Source: Siphonobacter sp047605205 (GTDB lineage Bacteria; Bacteroidota; Bacteroidia; Cytophagales; Spirosomataceae). Taken from it: a DNA stretch of 17,643 nucleotides. The translations under genes were made by a program, and so were the position numbers. The notes beneath the pieces are model-generated. The model made no database searches. It was given only the letters and a program-made list of their open reading frames with translations, and had not been told where the DNA came from. Shown one piece after another: positions 7,010 to 14,686 of this stretch. Numbering within the stretch: the first letter of the stretch is position 1; each line of letters begins with the position of its first letter. The stretch covers positions 1 to 17,643 of the forward strand of contig JASGGE010000077.1 in the NCBI GenBank assembly GCA_047605205.1. The letters run 5' to 3'.

Positions 7010-7774
7010 ATGAGGTATTTTATTGAGTTCGCTTACAACGGCAGTACTTTTAATGGCTGGCAAAAACAGCCCAACGCGGTATCCATTCAGGAAGCAATGG
7101 AGAAAGTTTTAGCTGTTTTGCTGAAAGCTCCCGTAAGCCTGATTGGCTCCGGACGTACAGATACGGGCGTTCATGCCGAGCAGCAATTTGCTCATTTAGA
7201 CTGGGAAGAACCCCTGCCCGAAGAGTTGGATTTATTCATTTTCAAGGCAAACAAAATGCTGCCCGCTGGAATTGTTATTTATCGGATCTTTCCAGTACCT
7301 GATACAGTACATGCCCGTTTTACGGCTACTTCGCGTAAATACGAATACCGTATCTCACGAATTAAAAATCCATTTCGCCCATCATTGGTATATCCGTTTG
7401 AACTACCCCTTGATATTCAGCAAATGAATACAGCCGCAACCCTTTTACTTCAGCATACCAATTTCCAGAGTTTTAGCCTTGTGAAAACACAGGTAAAAAC
7501 CTTTCGTTGCGATATTATGGAAGCCCGATGGGAGTTAATAGATAGCACCTTGACTTTTCATGTACGAGCCGACCGTTTTTTACGAGGCATGGTACGTGCG
7601 TTAGTGGGTACTTTAATGGAAGTAGGCAGGCACCGAATCAGCGTAGCGGATTTTGAAGCCATTATTATCGCCAGAGATCGTAAAAAAGCAGGCAGAGCCG
7701 TTCCGCCTGATGGATTATTTCTTACCGAAGTAACCTATCCAGCAACTGCTTTCCAGGCCCCTGTTATTCCATGA
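7010..7774 (+). CDS. truA: tRNA pseudouridine(38-40) synthase TruA
   Basis: Cytoplasmic enzyme that isomerises uridine to pseudouridine at positions 38-40 of the tRNA anticodon arm. The 254 residues match the family's size. The N-terminus RYFIEFAYNGSTFNGWQKQ is typical, and the catalytic motif GRTDTGVHA has Asp51 as the nucleophile-equivalent residue. Further TruA signatures are HARFTATSRKYEYRI and the C-terminal DRFLRGMVRALVGTLMEVG, followed by AGRAVPPDGLFLTEV. The start at 7010 is right behind a TAnnTTTG element. Its stop overlaps the ATG of the next gene by 4 bp (ATGA), which suggests translational coupling. Confidence 0.97.
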   Translation: MRYFIEFAYNGSTFNGWQKQPNAVSIQEAMEKVLAVLLKAPVSLIGSGRTDTGVHAEQQFAHLDWEEPLPEELDLFIFKANKMLPAGIVIYRIFPVPDTVHARFTATSRKYEYRISRIKNPFRPSLVYPFELPLDIQQMNTAATLLLQHTNFQSFSLVKTQVKTFRCDIMEARWELIDSTLTFHVRADRFLRGMVRALVGTLMEVGRHRISVADFEAIIIARDRKKAGRAVPPDGLFLTEVTYPATAFQAPVIP

Positions 7775-8370
7775 AACTACACATTGCCATACTTGCCGCC
7801 GGGAACTCCAGCCGCCTGGGGCAGCCTAAACAACTTATTTCCTGGCAAGGCGAAACCCTTATTAAACGCATTTGTCAAACCGCCCTGGCACTAGAAGAAC
7901 ATAAAGCACTAATAACTACAATAGAAGTAATCCTGGGGGCAAATACTGAAGCAATCCAAAAAGAAGTCGAACCACTTAAGGTGCAGCTCACGTATAACAA
8001 GCATTGGTCGGAAGGAATGGCTAGTTCCGTTCGTTTAGCGGCACAACAGGCCATTAAGATCAACGCTGACTGCCTGTTATTCCTCCTTTCCGATCAGCCC
8101 TACGTAGATACCAACTTACTAAACCGGCTAATTTCAGCTTATCTGGCCTCTGGAAGCAATATAGTTATTTCTGACTATGGGAATTCGTGGGGAGTACCTT
8201 TACTGCTTGGCCGGGAATACTTCGAGGAATTGCTCAGCTTAGCGGGCAACAGGGGAGCCAGGAGTATCGCCCAAAAACACCTGCCAAATGTTAAAAAAGT
8301 AACATTCCCGGAAGGGAAAATAGATATTGATACGCCAGAAGATTTAGCTAATTTGCAAAAAACATCGTAA
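7771..8370 (+). CDS. MocA/MobA-like nucleotidyltransferase
   Basis: A 199-residue member of the NTP_transf_3 family closest in pattern to molybdenum cofactor cytidylyltransferase (MocA), which transfers CMP to molybdopterin for xanthine-dehydrogenase-type enzymes. The nucleotide-binding signature LAAGNSSRLGQPKQL spans residues 8-22. EGMASSVRLA follows at 81-90, then SDQPYVD at 107-113 with a probable metal-binding Asp108, NRGARSI at 160-166, and a C-terminal IDIDTPEDL with Asp187. Those signatures support the family, not the exact substrate. No molybdopterin synthesis genes, XdhC or molybdoenzyme are nearby; the only partner is truA, which it overlaps by 4 bp. Another NTP-transferring role, such as sugar-phosphate or other cofactor nucleotidylation, remains possible. 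Confidence 0.85.
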   Translation: MKLHIAILAAGNSSRLGQPKQLISWQGETLIKRICQTALALEEHKALITTIEVILGANTEAIQKEVEPLKVQLTYNKHWSEGMASSVRLAAQQAIKINADCLLFLLSDQPYVDTNLLNRLISAYLASGSNIVISDYGNSWGVPLLLGREYFEELLSLAGNRGARSIAQKHLPNVKKVTFPEGKIDIDTPEDLANLQKTS

Positions 8371-8457
8371 ATGCTTAATATTGTAGTAACATAGAAATAA
8401 GTCGGCACTAGAGCCTAGTTGTAGAGAGGTTAGTTTTTTAGTATAATTATTTTTACT

Positions 8458-8465
8458 TACATTTG
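8458..8465 (+). promoter_or_regulatory. Likely -7 promoter element (TACATTTG) of the NYN-CSD gene
   Basis: Exact TAnnTTTG match 77 bp before the start codon, which implies an A/T-rich leader of about 70 nt. No -33 TTG is obvious. The 8371-8542 gap holds no other recognisable element. Confidence 0.5.
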
Positions 8466-8542
8466 TTATTCATATAAATACCTATCAAATACTTTAATAC
8501 GATTTATTTCTACTCCTAAAAATTAAACACTTTTTTGTATCA

Positions 8543-9592
8543 ATGGCTAACGACCAGTTATCGCTTACCCGTATTGGTGTATTTTATGACGGAAATTACT
8601 TCTTACACGTCAGCAATTATTATAACTACTTTCATTCCCGCAAGAGTCGTATAAGTGTATCAGGACTTCATAGTTTTATAAAACATCAGGTTGCCGAAGA
8701 AGAAGGCTTAGATACCCGTTCTTGCCAAATTGTTGATGCTCACTACTTCCGCGGACGCTTAAGTGCTCAGGAAGCCAGTCAGCGAGGTAATATGTTATTC
8801 TACGACCGGGTTTTTGACGACCTGCTCATGACTGAAGGTGTAACTACCCATTACTTGCCTATTCGTTCCACATTTGGGAGTCGTCACGAAAAGGGAATTG
8901 ATGTGTGGCTCGCCCTGGAAGCTTACGAGCTTACCTTATACAAAAAGTTCGATGTTCTGGTATTGATTGCGTCAGATGGTGATTTTGTTCCCCTGGTACG
9001 GAAACTCAATACCCTTGGTACTCGTGTAATGGTATTAAGCTGGGACTTTGAATACACCACTGAAGATGGTCAGAAAATGGTTACCCGGACTTCTCAGGAT
9101 TTGCTTCAAGAGGCAACGTATTATTCTGACATGCAAAATGTTATTGAAGATCGAGGGCGGCGTAATGATTCCCTGGTTACAGATTTGTTTGTACAGCCCC
9201 CTACGCCTCCGCAGGCTACACCGCGTCCTGAACGTAGTATTCCAGGATTTACGGTTGCCGCAACCAATGGTAATGTAGCAATTGATTCCAATACTGGTCA
9301 GGATATGACGAGCACCATTTATTCGCTTAAAAACGGATATGGATTTATTAAGTATCCCCCCAATAACCTGTTCTTTCATTATACCAGTCTGGTAGATACT
9401 GACTTTAATGAACTTCAGGAAGGTGACGAAGTAGAATTTACCTTAGCCCTTAATGAGCGTGGCGATTACATCGCTAAAAACGTACGCTTACTATGGGATG
9501 AGGAAGGTATAGCCGCTCCAGTAGATAATTCATTGGGTGAGCAGCCCGTTATAGCTGAACCAGATGAAGATTCCATTACGGGTAATTACTGA
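8543..9592 (+). CDS. NYN (PIN-like) RNase domain fused to a cold-shock domain
   Basis: A 349-residue protein. Residues 8-200 are a NYN/LabA-like (DUF88) domain, a PIN-fold nuclease family usually acting on RNA. Acidic catalytic-type residues are in place: FYDGN with Asp16, KGIDVWLALEA with Asp120, and ASDGDFVPLV with Asp145 and Asp147. A Pro-rich linker (219-235, QPPTPPQATPRPE) leads to a cold-shock-type OB domain at about 256-317, with RNP1-like NGYGFIKY (264-271) and RNP2-like LFFHYTSL (276-283), then an acidic tail. The architecture suggests a cytoplasmic nuclease whose OB domain supplies single-stranded RNA binding. It is monocistronic, with its own -7 element and a strong terminator. Domain calls are confident; nuclease activity and target are inference. 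Proteins of this layout do occur in Bacteroidota, to my recollection without a firm function. Confidence 0.9.
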   Translation: MANDQLSLTRIGVFYDGNYFLHVSNYYNYFHSRKSRISVSGLHSFIKHQVAEEEGLDTRSCQIVDAHYFRGRLSAQEASQRGNMLFYDRVFDDLLMTEGVTTHYLPIRSTFGSRHEKGIDVWLALEAYELTLYKKFDVLVLIASDGDFVPLVRKLNTLGTRVMVLSWDFEYTTEDGQKMVTRTSQDLLQEATYYSDMQNVIEDRGRRNDSLVTDLFVQPPTPPQATPRPERSIPGFTVAATNGNVAIDSNTGQDMTSTIYSLKNGYGFIKYPPNNLFFHYTSLVDTDFNELQEGDEVEFTLALNERGDYIAKNVRLLWDEEGIAAPVDNSLGEQPVIAEPDEDSITGNY

Positions 9593-9618
9593 TTAATTCT
9601 GTTTACTCTTTTTCGTTT

Positions 9619-9656
9619 ACGCTAAAAGGGCTTTTCAGCCCTTTTAGCGTTTTTTA
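9619..9656 (+). terminator. Intrinsic terminator between convergent genes
   Basis: A perfect 12-bp stem (CGCTAAAAGGGC at 9620-9631 with GCCCTTTTAGCG at 9638-9649) has a 6-nt loop and is followed by six T residues on the + strand. It ends the NYN-CSD transcript. Read from the - strand it lacks a T run, so it would be a weaker stop for moxR. Confidence 0.93.
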
Positions 9657-9681
9657 TTAGAATTCAATAACATACAAACGA

Positions 9682-10644
9682 TTAAATCATTTTTCGCACC
9701 AGAGCTTCGAGTGTGACGCCTTCGGCCTCCGCCTTAAAGTTTCGAACAATGCGATGACGCAAAATGGGAATCGCTACGGCTTGCACATCTTCAATATCGG
9801 GTGAGAATTTTCCCTGAAACAAAGCGTTACACTTTGCCGCTAATATCAAATTTTGCGAAGCCCGTGGACCGGCTCCCCATTCCAGAAATTCATTAGCTTC
9901 TTTTGAGGCTAATTCCGTTCCAGGTCGGGTTTTATGAACCAGCCTTACCGCATATTCCACCACATTATCGGCAATAGGAACTTTACGGATTAATTGCTGA
10001 AAATATTGAATCTCTTCCCCCGTAACCTGCTTCTGAACCTGATAGCGAAAATCGGAAGTGGTAGACTTTACAATTTCCAGTTCTGCCTGAAATTTGGGAT
10101 AATCCAGTTGAATCATGAACATAAATCGGTCAAGCTGGGCTTCGGGCAGTGGATACGTTCCTTCCTGTTCGATTGGGTTTTGGGTTGCCAGAACGAAAAA
10201 TGGACGACTTAACGGATACTTTTGGCCGGCAATCGTAACCGAATATTCCTGCATGGCTTCCAGCAGGGCCGACTGCGTTTTAGGGGGTGTTCGGTTAATT
10301 TCATCGGCCAAAATAATATTCGCAAAGATGGGTCCTTTTATAAAACGGAATTTCCGGTCGTTATCCAGGGTTTCTGAGCCAGTAATATCCGAGGGCATTA
10401 AATCTGGTGTAAACTGAATCCGGTTAAAATCCAGGGCCAGGGCCGAGGCCATAGTCTGAATCAATAAGGTTTTTGCCAAGCCTGGTACTCCAACCAATAA
10501 GCAATGTCCCTGACAAAAAATAGCCGTTAATAAAAGCTTCACGACCTCATCCTGGCCAATGATTACTTTCGTGATTTCAGTATGTAATTTTTTGTACGCA
10601 GCATTCAGGGCCTCAACACCCTCAACATCGGAAGAAAACGCCAT
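9682..10644 (-). CDS. MoxR-family AAA+ ATPase
   Basis: A 320-residue AAA+ ATPase of the MoxR family, chaperone-like enzymes that typically remodel or activate partner complexes through VWA-domain proteins. In this numbering Walker A is GVPGLAKT (52-59, Lys58), Walker B is ILADEINR (111-118), sensor 1 is ATQNP (153-157), and LPEAQLDRF carries the arginine-finger-type Arg173. The ATG at 10644 is preferred over an in-frame ATG at 10698 because the extra 18 residues (MCFDQTNSK...) are polar and unlike the family, and 320 residues is the usual size. The C-terminal AAA lid is present. It lies behind two parvulin genes on the same strand but beyond an intrinsic terminator. No DUF58 or VWA gene accompanies it, which is unlike the common moxR-DUF58-batAB arrangement. 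Confidence 0.94.
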   Translation of the reverse strand: MAFSSDVEGVEALNAAYKKLHTEITKVIIGQDEVVKLLLTAIFCQGHCLLVGVPGLAKTLLIQTMASALALDFNRIQFTPDLMPSDITGSETLDNDRKFRFIKGPIFANIILADEINRTPPKTQSALLEAMQEYSVTIAGQKYPLSRPFFVLATQNPIEQEGTYPLPEAQLDRFMFMIQLDYPKFQAELEIVKSTTSDFRYQVQKQVTGEEIQYFQQLIRKVPIADNVVEYAVRLVHKTRPGTELASKEANEFLEWGAGPRASQNLILAAKCNALFQGKFSPDIEDVQAVAIPILRHRIVRNFKAEAEGVTLEALVRKMI

Positions 10645-10783
10645 TTCGTATAAGCAGTTATTGGTTCTTGGTTTTGAGTTGGTTTGATCAAAACACAATC
10701 ATTTGGAATATACCTTTCTCACGTAAATAACTAACTACCGTTGAGATTACCTTATGTATTTGTTTAAAAAATCGACAATTCGA

Positions 10784-10823
10784 CAAAAAAATACCCCAAA
10801 ACAGTTTATACAGTATTGGGGGT
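10784..10823 (-). terminator. Intrinsic terminator after the surA-like gene
   Basis: On the - strand CCCCAA pairs with TTGGGG (10816-10821 and 10794-10799) across a 16-nt loop, followed by TA and then a run of seven T (10785-10791 read as A on the + strand). It lies about 30 bp after the surA-like stop and ahead of moxR, so moxR is probably also transcribed from its own promoter. Confidence 0.75.
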
Positions 10824-10854
10824 TAAGTAAAGGTACCTCTAAAAGTTCGTTACG

Positions 10855-12204
10855 TCACTGGCCAAAGTTGGTGAGTATTTTCCCACACTCTCCTTTCAGT
10901 TCATCGTTAGTAATCTGAATAAATACTTCCCCTTTCGTCTTCTTCAACCATTCATCTAAGGCATTTTGCTGTTTACGGTTAAGCGTAATACGCTGTAATT
11001 TCTGATAATCATCCGTCAGGTTGGCATAATGAGGAGGGAATTTTGCTTTGTAATACAGAATACGCACGCCGGTCTTTCCATCACTTGTACGATACGGAAC
11101 CGGCTGCGAAATTTCCCCCACTTTCATTGTGTCTACGGTAAAGTATAGCCCCGGTTCCATTGTTTCATCCATAGCCAGACGAATCGAGCGGGTATTAATA
11201 TCCTGAATCCATCCACCGGCATCCGCTGTCGTTTTATCTTCCGAGAAATCTTTAGCCAGTTTCTCAAACGACGCCGGCTTGTCAACAATTATCTGCCGTA
11301 AGCTATCCAGGAGGTGAGTCGGCTGAGAAACATCCAGGCGGTTGTATTCAGGGCGAAGCAGAATATGACGAGCGGTATAAATCTCTCCCCGCATTTCTTC
11401 CAGTTTAATCAAGTGAATACCAAATTCTGTTTCTACTGGATCGGCAATCTCCCCGGGTTTCAAACGGTATACAGCTCCTTCAAACTCAGGCACCATTGTA
11501 CCCCGTTTGACGTTCACGTATAAACCACCATTTTGAGCACTCCCCTGGTCTTCTGAATAAGTAGTAGCCAGCCCGGCAAAATCTTCACCCGCTAAAGCAC
11601 GTTTCTTAAAGTCGAGCAATCGTTCACGCAGTTTCGTTTTTTCTTCTTTTGTTACCTCGGCCAACCGGACAATATGCCCGATTTGTACTTCTGAAGGGAA
11701 ATACGGAATACTATCTTTAGGAATAGAATTGAAGAACTTACGTACTTCCGAAGGCGTAACTTTCATAGCACTGATGATTTTGCTACGCATTTCTCCGACC
11801 AATAGATTATCCTTCACGTCGGTACGAAGCTCTGCTTTTAGCTGCTCAATACTTTTCCCAAACTGCTCAACGATATTTTTTTCTGAGCCATACATCTGAA
11901 TCATCTGATCCATCCGGGCTCCCAAATCACTTTCTACTTTACTGTCTTCCACAGTTACCGAGTCAATTTCGGCTTTAGCCAGCATCACTTTGTTCAGAAT
12001 GAGGCTATTCAGACATTGGCAACGGGTAGGCGGATTTTTTGGATTATCAGCCTGATACTGAAGATACATTTGTTCCAGATCAGAACGAAGAATATAGTGG
12101 TTATCCACTTTGCCAATTACTCCGTCAATAAGTATACCTTTTTTTTCCTGGGCAAGCCCAAGTAAAGGCAGGCAAACCATTAACCACGCGAGTACTTTTC
12201 TCAT
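10855..12204 (-). CDS. SurA-like periplasmic peptidyl-prolyl isomerase (two parvulin domains)
   Basis: A 449-residue periplasmic chaperone/isomerase assisting outer-membrane protein folding. A signal peptide (1-19, ending GLAQ) precedes a SurA N-terminal-like helical region (about 24-155, starting GVIGKVDNHYILRSDL). Two parvulin (PpiC) domains follow: one at about 172-268 (QIGHIVR ... GIHLIKL) and one at about 276-386 (ARHILLR ... GVRILYYK). The Cys-x-Cys at 62-64 and Cys440 are unusual for a periplasmic protein but not diagnostic. The start ATG gives a clean signal peptide. It lies 65 bp behind the parvulin-OmpA gene, and that gap contains only a small 7-bp hairpin (12220-12242), so the two are probably one operon. 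SurA-type architecture is clear. Whether this one or its neighbour does the main SurA job cannot be told. Confidence 0.92.
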   Translation of the reverse strand: MRKVLAWLMVCLPLLGLAQEKKGILIDGVIGKVDNHYILRSDLEQMYLQYQADNPKNPPTRCQCLNSLILNKVMLAKAEIDSVTVEDSKVESDLGARMDQMIQMYGSEKNIVEQFGKSIEQLKAELRTDVKDNLLVGEMRSKIISAMKVTPSEVRKFFNSIPKDSIPYFPSEVQIGHIVRLAEVTKEEKTKLRERLLDFKKRALAGEDFAGLATTYSEDQGSAQNGGLYVNVKRGTMVPEFEGAVYRLKPGEIADPVETEFGIHLIKLEEMRGEIYTARHILLRPEYNRLDVSQPTHLLDSLRQIIVDKPASFEKLAKDFSEDKTTADAGGWIQDINTRSIRLAMDETMEPGLYFTVDTMKVGEISQPVPYRTSDGKTGVRILYYKAKFPPHYANLTDDYQKLQRITLNRKQQNALDEWLKKTKGEVFIQITNDELKGECGKILTNFGQ

Positions 12205-12219
12205 TTTTGTTCATTAAGA

Positions 12220-12242
12220 GTCGTTTCAAGCCTTAAAACGAC
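12220..12242 (-). other. Small hairpin between the two parvulin genes
   Basis: GTCGTTT (12220-12226) and AAACGAC (12236-12242) form a 7-bp stem with a 9-nt loop, without a following T run on either strand. It is more likely an intercistronic mRNA structure or processing site than a terminator. Confidence 0.4.
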
Positions 12243-12269
12243 GGGTTAGTTAAAATCTTGAGGGAAAAT

Positions 12270-14540
12270 TTATTTTAGTTTTTTGAGTTCTACTTCATCG
12301 ACTGATACCGGAAACTGTTTCTTCAACGCCTCAATCCAACTCTTTTCCAGGAAATCCTGATAGTCATTAATTACAAAGCCGCGAGCCTCAGCCAACGTTT
12401 TCGGGCGAGCTGAATCTACTCGCTGAATATCAATCGATACGGTTCGCCCTCCTTTTGTAATCACCTGCTTTCCCACCTTCCATTCTATTTCATCTGCAAA
12501 TTTATTATCCCCTTTTCGGAAATCCCCCTCTTCTACGAATAGATTATCCGCTTTTTGTGAATTAAGTCTACGGGCAACGTCAATTTTTGAGTTCGTCGAA
12601 AGCACAAAGCTTACTCTCCGATTTTTCTCACGATCAGTTGTGGAGGCAGGTTTAAACCGTCCTTCATCTATTTCAACCAGACGAGTCGGTGAAATATTTC
12701 CTCTTCTCACTAAATGGTTCACCACAGCCTTTAGTCGTCCGGCAGAACAGGAATCGGCTTCAGTGGCGTCAGAATGGCCACTGATTTCAAGCTGATAATC
12801 TGGATTAGTACTTAATAACATAATCAGATCATACAGCTTTTCCTGCTGTGGCAGATTTAACTGTGTTTGTCCTTTCGTAAACGTTAAATCGGTTACTTTT
12901 TGGTTAAGCGAATATGGTTTTTTGGCGAGCATACGAGTAGCTGCATCCAGAACCGCCCGGTTGGCAGCATCGAGCACCAGAGCATGTATACGTGGGGGCA
13001 TCTGATACTTATCCCGATTTTGCTCAAAATAGCGACGAATTGCTACTGTATCCGTTAAAGATTTGCTCTGTACGTGTTCATCCATCATTTGATAGAGAAT
13101 CATACCATCGTGGTACTCTTCTATCAGATCCCGGTATTCCTTATTTTTCTGTTCAAGGTGATTTTGTTCATATTCCAGGTTTTTTTCATCACTAAATTCC
13201 TTAAAGAGCTGTCGCATAATCACTTGTGAGCCTGCCGCAGGCATAGGTTTCTGAGCCTTCTGTACATAGTCGAAGAAGTCTCTAACCCGGTACACCTGAT
13301 CACCAATTCGGAATAGTAATTGCCCATTCAGACTGGCATCCGCGGGAATCTGCCATTCCGCATCGGGAAGTAACGAATTTGCTTTTTCAATAGCAGCGTT
13401 AACAGCCGCAGTATTTTCTTCGTACTTGTTTTCCTGCTTCAGGCGACGAACTATTGCTGATTTCCCCTGACCAGAGCGTTCATCAGACCGAACTTTCGTA
13501 CGGATATAGCCAGCTATTTCATCAAATTCAGGCACAGGAATACGCCGCACGAGCTTCAAAATATGCCAGCCAAGTGAGGTCTCGAAAGGCAGCGTATAGG
13601 CATTTTCTTTTTTGAGTGAAAATGCAGCTTCTTCAAACGCAGGTAACATTTTACCAATACCAAACGGATTCATGACGCCTCCGGCATTTCGGGTGCTGGC
13701 ATCCTCCGAAAATTGCATTACAGCCTTTTCGAAGCTCAGGCCTTTTTGTATGGTGGCATAGGCCTCTTCAATCTTGGTTTTGGCTGCCAGCTTATCATTT
13801 TCAGTAGCATTGGGAGCCACCCGCACAAACAAATGGGCAACCTGTACAGAACCCTGACTGGTTCGACGGTCATTCAAACGGATGAGGTGATAGCCAAATT
13901 TTGTTCGTACGGGCATGGATATTTCGCCCTCTTTCAAGCGATAAGCAGTACTTTCAAAGGGATATACCATTTGCAAAGCGGTGAACCAACCCAGGTTTCC
14001 GTTATTCTGAGCAACAAAAGGGTCTTTAGAATATTCCCGGGCAATTGTTTCAAACTTTTCACCTTTTAAAATCCGGTTCCGTAGGGTCAGGGCTTCATTA
14101 TATGTTTTTAAAGTATCTTCCGGGGATGCCCCTGGGTTTAACGATATAAGAATATGCGAAGCATTTACTTCTTCTTTTAAACGATTATATGCTTCCGTAA
14201 TCAGTTTATCGACAACTCCTTTGTCCGTTAGAAAAGTTTGGGCGGCCACGCGTCTATATCCATCGAGTTCTTCCCTGAACTCAGCCGTTGTATCAATTCC
14301 TAAACGTTCGCCAGCTAATACTTTAAGTTTATAGTTGATAAAAAAAGGTAAGTAATCCTGTGGGCTTGCCGATTCCAGCAGGCTGTCAGCACCGACTGGG
14401 TTATTTTTGAAATGATATAAAAATTCACTTACGGTTACTTTTTTAGGACCGATTGTAATAAGTACAGGATCTTGTTGAGCGTGTGAGGTCAGTGTTACTG
14501 TAACTAGTAATAAGGTAATCCACCAAAACGTTTTATACAT
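12270..14540 (-). CDS. Periplasmic parvulin (two PpiC domains) with embedded OmpA-like domain
   Basis: A 756-residue exported protein. The ATG at 14540 is preferred over one eight codons upstream because it begins a compact signal peptide (MYKTFWWITLLLV, cleaved after SHA). Numbering from that upstream ATG, two parvulin domains lie at about 134-232 (ASHILI ... GYHLIRL) and 240-339 (VAHLFV ... GWHILKL), each with a family-typical N-x-G-x-L/M segment. A charged helical spacer (about 345-560) leads to an OmpA-like peptidoglycan-binding domain at about 563-657. That domain has ISGHSDATEAD with Asp599, AGRLKAV with Arg610, and EKNRRVSFVL; Asp599 and Arg610 match the diaminopimelate-binding pair of OmpA domains, although the loop between them is about four residues shorter. 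About 100 more residues follow. It is the first gene of a probable operon with the SurA-like gene. The role is likely outer-membrane protein folding while anchored to the wall; the anchoring is inference. Confidence 0.88.
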   Translation of the reverse strand: MYKTFWWITLLLVTVTLTSHAQQDPVLITIGPKKVTVSEFLYHFKNNPVGADSLLESASPQDYLPFFINYKLKVLAGERLGIDTTAEFREELDGYRRVAAQTFLTDKGVVDKLITEAYNRLKEEVNASHILISLNPGASPEDTLKTYNEALTLRNRILKGEKFETIAREYSKDPFVAQNNGNLGWFTALQMVYPFESTAYRLKEGEISMPVRTKFGYHLIRLNDRRTSQGSVQVAHLFVRVAPNATENDKLAAKTKIEEAYATIQKGLSFEKAVMQFSEDASTRNAGGVMNPFGIGKMLPAFEEAAFSLKKENAYTLPFETSLGWHILKLVRRIPVPEFDEIAGYIRTKVRSDERSGQGKSAIVRRLKQENKYEENTAAVNAAIEKANSLLPDAEWQIPADASLNGQLLFRIGDQVYRVRDFFDYVQKAQKPMPAAGSQVIMRQLFKEFSDEKNLEYEQNHLEQKNKEYRDLIEEYHDGMILYQMMDEHVQSKSLTDTVAIRRYFEQNRDKYQMPPRIHALVLDAANRAVLDAATRMLAKKPYSLNQKVTDLTFTKGQTQLNLPQQEKLYDLIMLLSTNPDYQLEISGHSDATEADSCSAGRLKAVVNHLVRRGNISPTRLVEIDEGRFKPASTTDREKNRRVSFVLSTNSKIDVARRLNSQKADNLFVEEGDFRKGDNKFADEIEWKVGKQVITKGGRTVSIDIQRVDSARPKTLAEARGFVINDYQDFLEKSWIEALKKQFPVSVDEVELKKLK

Positions 14541-14686
14541 AATCCAGGGTTTGGGGTTCATCAAAATACAACCCAGTAGAAACTTAAATTATTGCCTAAA
14601 GATAGAGAAACTATACCGTGTGGAAGGATTTTACTCGATATTGACAATGTTTTCAACGGTGATAATGACTAGGAAAATCGTGATTA

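Noticed and set aside
8543..9592. NYN-CSD gene as the toxin of a toxin-antitoxin pair
   Set aside because: It is a single long gene with its own promoter and terminator, and no small partner gene is adjacent.
10642..10698. Upstream in-frame ATG of moxR at 10698
   Set aside because: The added residues are polar and unlike the MoxR N-terminus; the ATG at 10644 gives the normal length.
13713..14069. A 118-codon + strand ORF antisense to the parvulin-OmpA gene
   Set aside because: No domain or signal; the opposite strand carries clear parvulin motifs.
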